A DNA stretch of 64,000 nt from the NCBI GenBank assembly GCA_011799875.1, contig JAAAXO010000119.1, positions 616,380 through 680,379 on the forward strand, given 5' to 3'. Both the position numbers and the translations under genes were made by a program. Under the pieces are notes generated by a model, which saw nothing but the letters and a program-made list of their open reading frames with translations, was not told the origin of the DNA and ran no database searches. Every line of letters starts with the position of its first letter. Within the stretch, counting starts at the first letter, position 1. This stretch comes from Thinopyrum elongatum (taxonomy: Eukaryota > Streptophyta > Magnoliopsida > Poales > Poaceae). Below are positions 36,965 through 47,900 of the stretch, piece after piece.

Positions 36965-39889
36965 ATGATTCCATTTGTGCACCAACAAGGCCTACATGTC
37001 TGTCTGGATAGAAGGAGCAGGCTCCTTGGAGCACCAAAACACCCCAAAAATGTAGTTTTGCATGCTCTATCACCCATCCCGTTGCCAGCCGCATGTTTGG
37101 GCAAGAACATGCATCATCCTTGGACGAAGATGTGCATAGCAGCTCTTCTGCGCTCTTATCATTTACATGAAAAATAATAGGTCATTCCGAGTGTTGAAAG
37201 ATGGCTCCCCGGCGCGATCAACTTACCTTGGAAGCTCGACTCACGGTCTGCCCCGGTGCTGGAATCCATTTAGGTTCTATCCGTAGAACGGGCATAATCT
37301 GGTCATACGAACTCCGTTTGAGCTCCCCAACCTGCCAAAACGACCGCATCGAAAAGCCGTACACCTCGGTGGCCCACTTCGTCGGCTACGGCAAACTTTC
37401 GGAGGCCAAAACTGGCATGCAAAATTAAGTTCCTGATGATTTAATCGCTGGCGTGTCCACTCCTAGCATCTAAAATTGTTACGTGAGCTCACCCATGGAC
37501 ACATGTTGGGACGATAATGTACAGAATAATGGAATATGATTCCATTTGTGCAACAACAAGGCCTACATGTCTGTCTGGATAGAATGAGGAGGCTCCTTGG
37601 TGCACCAAAACACCCCAAAAATGAAGTTTTGGATGCTCTATCACCCATCCCGCTGCCAGCCGCATGTTTGGGCAAGAACATGCGTCATCCTTGGACAAAG
37701 ATGTGCATAGCAGCTCTTCTGCACTCTTATCATTTACAGGCAAAATAATAGGTCATTCCGAGTGTTCAAAGATGGCTCCCCGGCGCTATCAACTTACCTT
37801 GGAAGCTCGACTCACGGTCTGCCCCAGTGCTGGAATCCATTTAGGTTGTATCCGTAGAACGGGCATAATATGGTCATACGAACTCCGTTTGAGCTCCACA
37901 ACCGGCCACAACGACCGCAACGAAAAGCCGCATACCCCGGTGGCCCACTTCATCGGCTACGGTAAAGTTTCAGAGGACAAAACTGGCTTGCAAAATTGAG
38001 TTCCGGATGATTTAATCATTGGCGTGTCCCCTCCTAGCCTCTAAAATCGTTACGTGAGCTCACCCATGGACACATGTTGGGATAATAATGTGCAGAATAA
38101 CGGGATATGATTCCATTTGTGCGCCAACAAGGCCTACATGTCTGTCTGGATAGAAGGAGGAGGCTCCTTGGTGCATCAAAACACCCCAAAAATGAAGTTT
38201 TGCATGCTCTATCACCCATCCCGCTGCCAGCCGCATGTTTGGGCAAGAACATCCATCATCCTTGGACAAAGATGTGCATAGCAGCTCTTCTGCGCTCTTA
38301 TCATTTACATGCAAAATAATAGGTCATTCCGAGTGTTGAAAGATGGCTCCCCGGCGCAATCAACTTACCTTGGAAGCTCGACTCACGGTCTGCCCCGGTG
38401 CTGGAATCCATTTAGGTTGTATCCGTAGAACGGGTGTAATCTGGTCATACGAACTCCGTTTGAGCTCCACAACCTGCCAAAACGACCACAACGAAAAGCC
38501 GTATACCCCGGTGGCCCACTTCGTCAGCTACGACAAATTTTCGGAGGCCAAAACTGGCTTGGAAAATTGAGTTCTTGATGATTTAATCGCTAGCGTGTCC
38601 ACACCTAGCCTCTAAATTTGTTACGTGAGCTTACCCATGGACACATGTTGGGACGATAATGTATAGAATAACGGGATATGATTCCATTTGTGCAACAACA
38701 AGGCCTACATGTCTGTCTGGATAGAATGAGGAGGCTCCTTGGTGCACCAAAACACCCCAAAAATGAAGTTTTGGATGCTCTATCACCCATCCCGCTGCCA
38801 GCCGCATGTTTGGGCAAGAACATGCGTCATCCTTGGACGAACATGTGCATAGCAGCTCTTCTGTGCTCTTATCATTTACAAGCAAAATAATAGGTCATTC
38901 CGAGTGTTGAAAGATGGCTCCCCGGCGCGATCAACTTACCTTGGAAGCTCGACTCACGGTCTGCCCCGGTGCTGGAATCCATTTAGGTTGTATCCGTAGA
39001 ACGGGCGTAATCTGGTCATACGAACTCCGTTTGAGCTCCACAACCTGCCACAACGACCGCAACGAAAAGCCGTATACCCCGGTGGCCCACTTCGTCGGCT
39101 ACGGTAAAGTTTTGGAGGCCAAAACTAACTTGCAAAATTGAGTTTCGGATGATTTAATCGCGGGCGTGTCCACTCCTAGCCTCTAAAATCGTTACGTGAG
39201 CTCACCCATGGACACATGTTGGGATAATAATGTGTAGAATAACGGGATATGATTCCCTTTGTGCACCAACAAGGCCTACATGTCTGTCTGGATAGAAGGA
39301 GGAGGCTCCTTGCTGCACCAAAACACCCCAAAAATGTAGTTTTGCATGCTCTATCACCCATCCCGCTGCCAGCCGCATGTTTGGGCAAGAACATGCATCA
39401 TCCATGGACAAAGATGTGCATAGCAGCTCTTCTGCGCTCTTATCATTTACACGCAAAATAAAAGGTCATTCCGAGTGTTGAAAGATGGCTCCCCGGTGCG
39501 ATCAACTTACCTTGGAAGCTCGACTCACGGTCTGCCCCGGTGCTGGAATCCATTTAGGTTGTATCCGTACAACGGGCGTAATCTGGTCATACGAACTCAG
39601 TTTGAGCTCCACAACCTGCCAAAACGATCGCAACGAAAAGCCATATACCTCGGTGGCCCACTTCATCGGCTACGGCAAAGTTTCAGAGGCCAAAACTGGC
39701 TTGCAAAATTGAGTCCCTGATGATTTCATCGCTGGCGTGTCCACTCCTAGCCTCTAAAATCATTACGTGAGCTCACCCATGGACACATGTTGGGACAATA
39801 ATGTACAAAATAACGGGATATGATTCCATTTCTGCAATAACAAGGCCTACATGTCTGTCTGGATAGAAGGAGGAGGCTCCTTGGTGCAC

Positions 39890-39894
39890 CAAAA
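39890..39894 (+). other. Target-site duplication CAAAA, left copy of solo LTR
   Basis: CAAAA at 39890-39894 is repeated at 44028-44032. In uninterrupted monomers it occurs once, in GCACCAAAACACCCC. Five bases is the standard Ty3/gypsy duplication. Confidence 0.93.
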
Positions 39895-39998
39895 TGTGGC
39901 ACCCCGGCTCAGAGTAAACCGGAACGCCCCGTATTCCAACCAAAGAACAAGTCTTCTGGAATACGGCACTGTTGGCATAGAACAAATCAGCTCTTTAT

Positions 39999-40004
39999 TA
40001 CAAT
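39999..40004 (-). terminator. Poly(A) signal on minus strand of solo LTR
   Basis: TTTATT on the plus strand (within GCTCTTTATTACAATGG) reads AATAAA on the minus strand, about 105 bp before the LTR's 3' end at 39895. This matches the expected place for a minus-oriented LTR. Confidence 0.5.
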
Positions 40005-40232
40005 GGATATGGTTACAAAGGGTACAAGGATTACATCGGCACGGCGACATGACGTCTGCCCGGGGTAGCTCTATGCTAACAGCGGAATAATACTCTCTCG
40101 GCAGCAGAACAGCGACAACGGTGATGGACTCCACTCCGCAGGGACTCTGGCTGGAACGCGTATCCTAGCTTGCGCACGCAACATCTCCAACAAACAATCA
40201 ATCATGGCATGACCTGCAAACTGGCATGACAC

Positions 40233-40258
40233 GCCAGGTGAGTACTTTGAATGTACTC
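40233..40258 (-). other. 26-bp module shared with the 5' and 3' LTRs of the other element
   Basis: Read on the minus strand it starts GAGTACATTCAAAG and ends ACTCACCTGGC. It matches 1791-1816 (one mismatch) and the corresponding part of the 3' LTR (about 11767-11792). In the first element it lies about 140 bp before the poly(A) signal; here it lies about 230 bp before. The function is unknown. It ends in a donor/acceptor-like context. Confidence 0.8.
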
Positions 40259-42345
40259 GCAAGCTCACAACAAACATCAGCATTAAGGCAAGACAACATC
40301 ACAGTAATCAAGATTAAGTTAAGATTTATTGTTACCGAAGAAATGGTTGAAATGAGCAATAACAGGCTACTCTTCCTGCATTCTGGTGACCAACTCATGA
40401 TCACTCCAAGAACATCCAACGATCATCCTCGAGATCGTTACCAAGACTTGCCCATGGCATACTGTCCAACTGTTACCAAACTCAGATGAGTTCTCCCATC
40501 ATTACTGTCATTATAATGGTTGAAATCCTATAGAGGTCTGGACGGGCTGTCCAATTCCGTGGACACGGCTATTCGAATAGATTTTACACTCTGCAGAGGT
40601 TGTACACTTTACCCACACCACGGAACTCATGGCCTCGTGCTCCCATTCGGGTGGACCAACGATGTTCTGACGAAACCCGCCTGACCCGTGACTCTTCCAT
40701 CATACGACCGGCAATCATACTCCCTCTTGGAGTCAAGCCCTGGGTGGCCCCGTGTCCTCAAGACACCTGCCAGCGTCTTGGCCAAACAAACTGTCCCAAA
40801 CGGGGACCTGGATCGAATAACTCAACTGGGCTCATAGGGTTATCGCCGCCTACCGGGCCAGGGTAGCGCGCGCGCATAACCCTCCCTCTTTGGAGGTACC
40901 GGTGGAAGAGCACGCGATCAGACCAAGTCAAGGCCGTCCCATACTGGCAAATGTGGCTGCACTAATAAGCCCGGACAGGTGACTCTTGATCAACCAACTA
41001 AGTTCACTTATTACCAGGTTGTTTCATCAAGTTAACTTAGTTGGTCAAATTATTCCCGAACAATCTTTCTGTCACAGCTGATACTCCGATATCATAGTAA
41101 TCCAATAACCGGCATGCTTAGGCTACTGCTACTAGTTCATATACACAAATGCCGGATGAAATCCAAAATAATCATAGACAGTAATCTCAACATCATAACC
41201 TCAACGAGTGGATATACTACTAGTCATTAACAATCCAGTAATCAACATGGTAGTCACCTATCCGAAAATTAACTCCAACATTGCATAATCCAACTCATTT
41301 CACAGATGCTCATACTTGCTGTTAAAATAAATAGTTAAACTATGACATTGCAATGCGATGATGCAGATGAGAGTTGTGGCTTGCCTGGGAATGAAGGATA
41401 CACCGGGGAGAAGTGCGGAACGATCTCGAAAGGAATCGTCGGAAAAGTTTCTCCCTCGGAGGGGGCTGATTAGTGGCAAGGGCAATAAGGTCATTTCCAG
41501 TATGTCAAACCATAGTGAAAATGATAGGAACAGAACGGGCTCGACGAGACGAAGAAGTGGGCTTTGGTTTCACCTGAATCGGAGTCCCGAGCAAAAAGAT
41601 GTGATAGTTTGACTGCGGAAGGACCTTTCTGTAAAATAAATATTTACTTCAGGGTCCTCAGCAGTTTTTTCTGTGGAAAAGGGTAAAAGGAACTGCGCGC
41701 CTGGGCCGAAACTGGGCCGCATGTGGCTGGCGCCTGGGCACTGGCTGGGCTGCGCGGGCGTCACCGCTCCACCTGGGCCGGCCCACCCGCACCCATCCCA
41801 CTTAAATGACGTGGCAGGGGAGGGGCCGAGCGGCTGGGTCGCTGCAAGGTGGGGTCGCGTGGGGAGGGGCCCGCCTGACCCTGACCATCTTCAACCCCCC
41901 CGCTCGGGAGCGCGCCGGGCCGAGGGAGGTGGCCATCCCGACGGCGACTGCCGGCGAGTCCGGCCACTGTTCGGGACGGGCGACCTATCGAAATGCTCAG
42001 GGGAAAGAGGCGCATCTAGTGGTGGTGGTTTCTGCCGCCGAGGAGTATTGGAGGTGGAGCAGCGGGGCTCGCGACGGAGAGGGGCTTCGGCCTCCGGTGG
42101 ATAGGGAGCTACGGTGGAGGAGGGGAGGGGCCGAGGCCACTGGGAGGCTCGACGGACCCTGGGGAATGCGCTGGCGGTGGAGGAGCAGAGGGAGGGGCTC
42201 GGCAGTGGCCGAATTTAGGCTCGGGCCGCCGGCGATGCTTCGGCCATGGGGAGAGCAAAGGAGCTCCTTGAGCTCAACGGAGAGAGCAGGGAGGGGTAGA
42301 GGAGGACGGTGGAGTCGATGATGAGCTCGGGAGGGGCTCGGCTGG

Positions 42346-42355
42346 CTATTTATAG
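42346..42355 (-). promoter_or_regulatory. TATA box of the solo LTR (minus strand)
   Basis: CTATTTATAG on the plus strand reads CTATAAATAG on the minus strand. It sits between a GC-rich block and a C/T-rich stretch, as the CTATTAATAG of the first element does, about 1.67 kb from the LTR's 5' end at 44027. Confidence 0.6.
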
Positions 42356-42969
42356 CCGGACGGGGGAGAGGGGACGAGCTTGTCGCCGTGGCCACCTTAT
42401 CATCGCACTGGAGCTTGAAGGCGATGGCTCGGGCTGGCGCGCGGTGGCGGGAAGCGGCCGACCTAACGGGCAGTTAATGCGGCGCGACGGCTCGGGGAGG
42501 AAGCAGCCAGGGAGGGGAGGTGACAGCTCGGTCACGAGCCAAACAGGATTACGGCGGCGATTGCCGTGGCATGAGGAGAGGAAATCCGGAGGGGGAAAGC
42601 TCTGGAGAGGGGGTACGTGGGTGTTGCGGAGCCCATTGTCAAGCTTGGACAAGCCAGGGATGGCCGAAGTTGACCTCACGACAGGTACAGTGCGCAGAGC
42701 GCGCGTTCTGCACGCCGTCCACATGGTCACCATGCCAAAATGTAATCTGGTGCAAGCCTTGACCCAACACCTTGTCTTTTGCGTGACTCATAGGTCAGGG
42801 AGTTGACATGAGAGAGTTTGGCTGGAAGTGGAAACAAGAGGTGACTGATTTGACCTGAGAAGGCAGGGTACAGCAAGGTGTTTGGAGTGGGGTGAGAAAT
42901 ATGGAGAAGGAACCAGACTCTGGTCTTTGGCATGCTATGATCATCTACCAAGAGGGTCATCTCTTCCAA

Positions 42970-43850
42970 TTTTCAGCTCATATGGTTGAGTAGAAATAGC
43001 ACTTGCTGTACAAATGCCTCTACTGACCAGATTGACAAATCTTGAAGTGGCACTCACATGGAGTGGCCACTTGAGCTGAAAATGGGCATAGATAGATTAT
43101 TTGGTCATATGAGGATGCATAACAATTTCATGCCATTTGGACTTGCCAAAATAGCACTTGCTTCATAATGGTCCTCTCTGACCAGAATCTAAGAAAAATA
43201 ACTGAGAATAAATGGTTAGATAGATTGAGCCCAAACTTGCTGGAGATGGATAATATGGGTAGGAGGATGTCCTGGTAAATTTTCAGCTTAAATGAAGCAA
43301 TATACAATATAATTGCTTCACAACTGAAAAATATGACCAGAAGCTAGGATTTGATGTTTTGCTCACACAGATGATTGGATAGGGTTGAAACTTGGTGGAG
43401 AGTCATGATTTGGGAATATGAAGATGCCTGCAAAATTTCAACTCATTTGGATACTCCTAGCTAGCACTTGCTTCACAAAGATTCCAGTTGCCCAGAAAAT
43501 TTGGAAATTAGCCAAGAGAGATTTAATATCCAAATAAAGTTGAATTTTGGCATGTGGCAATGATATGGATAGGAAAGAGTGCACAAAAAGTTTGAGACCA
43601 AGAAAGCAAATATAAAGGGTACTTGCTTCTCAATCTGACAACTGGAGCAGAATCAGAAAAGGAATATTTGGGAAATATTTTTGGGCATGGCAGGGAATAT
43701 TTTGTCATATATGAATAAGATATGTCCCAAAGGATTTATGAGAATTATTTGGGAATTTTGGGAATGATAGAAATATGGGTTGCTTCACAACTCAGAGCTG
43801 ACAGGGTTATTCCTTTAATAGAAAAAGGAATATTCCCAAGAAAAGAATGT
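42970..43850. repeat. Degenerate tandem repeats of about 155 bp in the solo LTR U3
   Basis: A TAGCACTTGCTTCACAA-like core recurs with its TTG at 43003, 43158, 43313, 43468, 43623 and 43780. Spacings are 155, 155, 155, 155 and 157 bp. A second core, CTGACCAG, recurs at 43023, 43178 and (as variants) 43333 and 43488 with the same spacing. TTTCAGCTCA-like words precede several copies. The sequence between cores is strongly diverged. Confidence 0.8.
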
Positions 43851-44989
43851 TGGGATTGGTCCAAGATGGAAATGACAAGGTCTTGGGATGATTTTGAGGT
43901 TGGCAAGCCACTTGGGAGAGGAATCAAGGGTGATCTCTCCAGATTTCAGGACTACTAAGCCACAGAAAAGCAAATCCAGACCAAAATAAAAAGGAAAAAA
44001 GAAATGGGCAAAATCCAGGGTGTCACACAAAACACCCCAAAAATGAAGTTTTGCATGCTCTATCACCCATCCCGCTGCCAGCCGCAAGTTTGGGCAAGAA
44101 CATGCGTCATCCTTGGATGAAGATGTTCATAGCAGCTCTTCTGCGCTCTTATCATTTACACGCAAAATAATAGGTCATTTCGAGTGTTGAAAGATGGCTC
44201 CCCGGCGCGATAAACTTACCTTGGAAGCTCGACTCACGGTCTACCCTGGTGCTGGAATCCATTTAGGTTGTATACGTAGAACGGGCGTAATCTGGTCATA
44301 CGAACTCCGTTTGAGCTCCACAACCTGCCAAAATGACCGCAACGAAAAGCCGTATACCCTAGTGGCCCAATTTGTCAGCTACGGCAAAGTTTCGGAGGCC
44401 AAAAGTGGCTTGCAAAATTGAGTTCCTGATGATTTAATCGCTGGCGTGTCCACTCCTAGCCTCTAAAATCGTTACGTGAGCTCACCCATGGACACATGTT
44501 GGGACAATAATGTACAGAATAACGGGATATGATACCATTTGTGCACCAACAAGGCCTACATGTCTATCTGCATAGAAGGAGGAGGCTCCTTGGTGCACCA
44601 AAACACCCCAAAAATGAAGTTTTGCATGCTCTATCACCCATCCCGCTGCCAGCCGCATGTTTGGGCAAGAACATGCGTCATCCTTGGACGAAGATGTACA
44701 TAGCAGCTCATCTGCACTCTTATCATTTACACGCAAAATAATAGGTCATTCCGAGGGTTGAAAGATGGCTCCCCGGCGCGATCAACTTACCTTGGAAGCT
44801 CGACTCACGGTCTGCCCCGGTGCTGGAATCCATTTAGGTTATATCCGTAGAACGGGCATAATCTAGTCATACGAACTCCGTTTGAGCTCCACAACCTGCC
44901 ACAACGACCGCAACGAAAAGCCGTATACCCCGGTGGCCCACTTCGTCAGCTACAGTAAAGTTTTGGAGGCCAAAACTGGCTTGCAAAAT

Positions 44990-47900
44990 TGAGTTCCAGA
45001 TGACTTAATCACTGGCGTGTCCACTCCTAGCCTCTAAAATCGTTACGTGAGCTCACCCATGGACACATGTTGGGATAATAATGTACAGAATAACGGGATA
45101 TGATTCCATTTGTGCACCAACAAGGCCCACATGTCTGTCTGGATAGAAGGAGGAGGCTCCTTGGTGCACCAAAACACCCCAAAAATGTAGTTTTGCATGC
45201 TCTATCACCCATCCCGCTACCAACCGCATGTTTGGGCAGGAACATGCATCATCCTTGGATGAAGATGTGCATAGCAGCTCTTCTGCGCTCTTATCATTGA
45301 CACGCGAAATAATAGGTCATTCGGAGTGTTGAAAGATGGCTCCCTGGCGCGATCAACTTACCTTGGAAGCTCGACTCATGGTCTGCCCCGGTGCTGGAAT
45401 CCATTTAGGTTGTATCCGTAGAACGGGCGTAATCTGGTCATACGAACTCCGTTTGAGCTCCACAACCTGCCAAAATGACCGCAACGAAAAGCTGTATACC
45501 CCTGTGGCACACTTCGTCGGCCACGGTAAAGTTTCGGAGGCCAAAACTGGCTTGCAAAATTGAGTTCCTGATGATTTAATCGCTGGCGTGTCCACTCCTA
45601 GCCTCTAAAATCGTAACGTGAGCTCACCCATGGACACATCTAGGGATAATAATGTGCAGAATAACGGGATATGATTCCATTTGTGCACCAACAAGGCCTA
45701 CATGTCTGTCTGGATAGAAGGAGGTGGCTCCTTAGTGCACCAAAACACCCCAAAAATGTAGTTTTGCATGCTCTATCACCCATCCCGCTGCCAGCCGCAT
45801 GTTTGGGCAAGAACATGCGTTATCCTTGGACGAAGATGTACATAGCAGCTCTTCTGCACTCTTATCATTTACACGCAAAATAATAGGTCATTCCGAGTGT
45901 TGAATGATGGCTCCCTGGCGCGATCAACTTACCTTGGAAGCTCGACTCATGGTCTGCCCCGGTGCTGGAATCCATTTAGGTTGTATCCGTAGAACGGGCG
46001 TAATCTGGTCATACGAACTCCGTTTGAGCTCCACAACCTGCCAAAATGACCGCAACGAAAAGCTGTATACCCCTGTGGCACACTTCGTCGGCCACGGTAA
46101 AGTTTCGGAGGCCAAAACTGGCTTGCAAAATTGAGTTCCTGATGATTTAATCGCTGGCGTGTCCACTCCTAGCCTCTAAAATCGTTACGTGAGCTCACCC
46201 ATGGACACATGTTGGGATAATAATGTACAGAATAACGGGATATGATTCCATTTGTGCACCAACAAGGCCCACATGTCTGTCTAGATAGAAGGAGGAGGCT
46301 CCTTGGTGCACCAAAACACCCCAAAAATGTAGTTTTGCATGCTCTATCGCCCATCCCGCTGCCAGCCGCATGTTTGGGCAAGAACATGCATCATCCTTGG
46401 ATGAAGATGTGCATAGCAGCTCTTCTGCGCTCTTATCATTGACACACGAAATAATAGGTCATTCCGAGTGTTGAAAGATGGCTCCCCGGCGCGATCAACT
46501 TACCTTGGAAGCTCTACTCATGGTCTGCCCCGGTGCTAGAATCCATTTAGGTTGTATCCGTAGAACGGGCGTAATCTGGCCATACGAACTCCGTTTGAGC
46601 TCCACAACCTGCCAAAATGACCGCAACGAAAAGCTGTATACCCCAGTGGCCCACTTCGTCGGCTATGGTAAAGTTTCGGAGGCCAAAACTGGCTTGCAAA
46701 ATTGAGTTCCTGATGATTTAATCGCTGGCGTGTCCACTCCTAGCCTCTAAAATCGTTACATGAGCTCACCCATGGACACATGTAGGGATAATAATGTGCA
46801 GAATAACGGGATATGATTCCATTTGTGCACCAACAAGGCCTACATGTCTGTCTGGATAGAAGGAGGAGGCTCCTTGGTGCACCAAAACACCCCAAAAATG
46901 TAGTTTTGCATGCTCTATCACCCATCCCGCTGCCAGCCGCATGTTTGGGCAAGAACTTGCGTCATCCTTGGACGAAGATGTACATAGCAGCTCTTCTTCA
47001 CTCTTATCATTTACACGCAAAATAATAGGTCATTCCGAGTGTTGAAAGAAGGCTCCCCGGCGCGATCAACTTACCTTGGAAGCTCGACTCACGGTCTGCC
47101 CCGGTGCTGGAATCCATTTAGGTTATATCCGTAGAATGGGCGTATTCTGGTCATACGAACTCCGTTTGAGCTCCACAACCTGCCACAACGACTGCAACGA
47201 AAAGCCGTATACCCCGGTGGCCCACTTCGTCAGCTACAGTAAAGTTTTGGAGGCCAAAACTGGCTTGCAAAATTGAGTTCCAGATGACTTAATCGCTGGC
47301 GTGTCCACTCCTAGCCTCTAAAATCGTTACGTGAGCTCACCCATGGACACTTGTTGGGATAATAATGTATAGAATAACGGGATATGATTCCATTTGTGCA
47401 CCAACAAGGCCCACATGTCTGTCTGGATAGAAGGAGGAGGCTCCTTGGTGCACCAAAACACCCCACAAATGTAGTTTTGCATGCTCTATCACCCATCCCG
47501 CTACCAACCGCATGTTTGGGCGAGAACATCCATCATCCTTGGATGAAGATGTGCAAAGCAGCTCTTCTGCGCTCTTATCATTGACACGCGAAATAATAGG
47601 TCATTCCGAGTGTTGAAAGATGGCTCCCTGGCGCGATCAACTTACCTTGGAAGCTCGACTCATGGTCTGCCCCGGTGCTGGAATCCATTTAGGTTGTATC
47701 CGTAGAACGGGCGTAATCTGGTCATACGAACTCCGTTTGAGCTCCACAACCTGCCAAAATGACCGCAACGAAAAGTTGTATACCCCTGTGGCACACTTCG
47801 TCGGCTACGGTAAAGTTTCGGAGGCCAAAACTGGCTTGCAAAATTGAGTTCCTGATGATTTAATCGCTGGTGTGTCCACTCCTAGCCTCTAAAATCGTAA

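Larger units (their letters stand above)
12264..39894 (+). repeat. 571-bp satellite DNA array, left block, about 48 monomers
   Basis: Monomers are head-to-tail with an almost invariant 571-bp period. The phrase ATGATTCCATTTGTGCACCA, or a variant of it, recurs at 12414, 12985, 13556, 14127 and so on to 39820, with only two net single-base losses in 48 steps (near 25984 and 26554). Each monomer contains the palindrome TTGGTGCACCAA (or a one-base variant), a GGATATGATTCC segment and a GGGCGTAATCTGGTCATACG segment. The first unit is joined to the 3' LTR at CTACGGCAAAG. Frames of 70-84 codons recur on both strands because the unit is repeated; 571 is not a multiple of 3, so no long frame can form, and I reject coding. 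The period equals the monomer length I recall for rye subtelomeric pSc250 (unverified). Confidence 0.98.
39895..44027 (-). mobile_element. Solo LTR (4133 bp) of a Ty3/gypsy-type element, minus strand
   Basis: The insert begins TGTGGCACCCCGG and ends GGGTGTCACA, with TG...CA ends and inverted termini, and is flanked by a 5-bp duplication. It has no PBS, polypurine tract or gag-pol, so it is a solo LTR left by recombination between two LTRs. Orientation is inferred from the minus strand: a TATAAATA box (42346-42355), an AATAAA signal near the 39895 end, and a 26-bp module (40233-40258) that matches 1791-1816 of the other element's LTR in minus orientation. From about 41700 to 42720 it is GC-rich, with incidental frames on both strands. 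From 42970 to 43850 it has degenerate 155-bp repeats. Confidence 0.9.
36965..45670 (+). repeat. 8-monomer higher-order unit, copy 3, interrupted by the solo LTR
   Basis: The order resumes with 36965, 37536, 38107 (replaced by a GTGCATCAAAAC variant), 38678, 39249 and 39820 (CTGCAATAAC). It then continues beyond the 4133-bp insertion with 44529 and 45100; the latter carries the GGCCCACATG variant also seen at the matching place 36394. Confidence 0.72.

Noticed and set aside
41673..42806. GC-rich frames of up to 171 codons in the solo LTR
   Set aside because: The composition is Gly/Arg/Ser low complexity on both strands around the TATA box. They are explained by GC content of the LTR.
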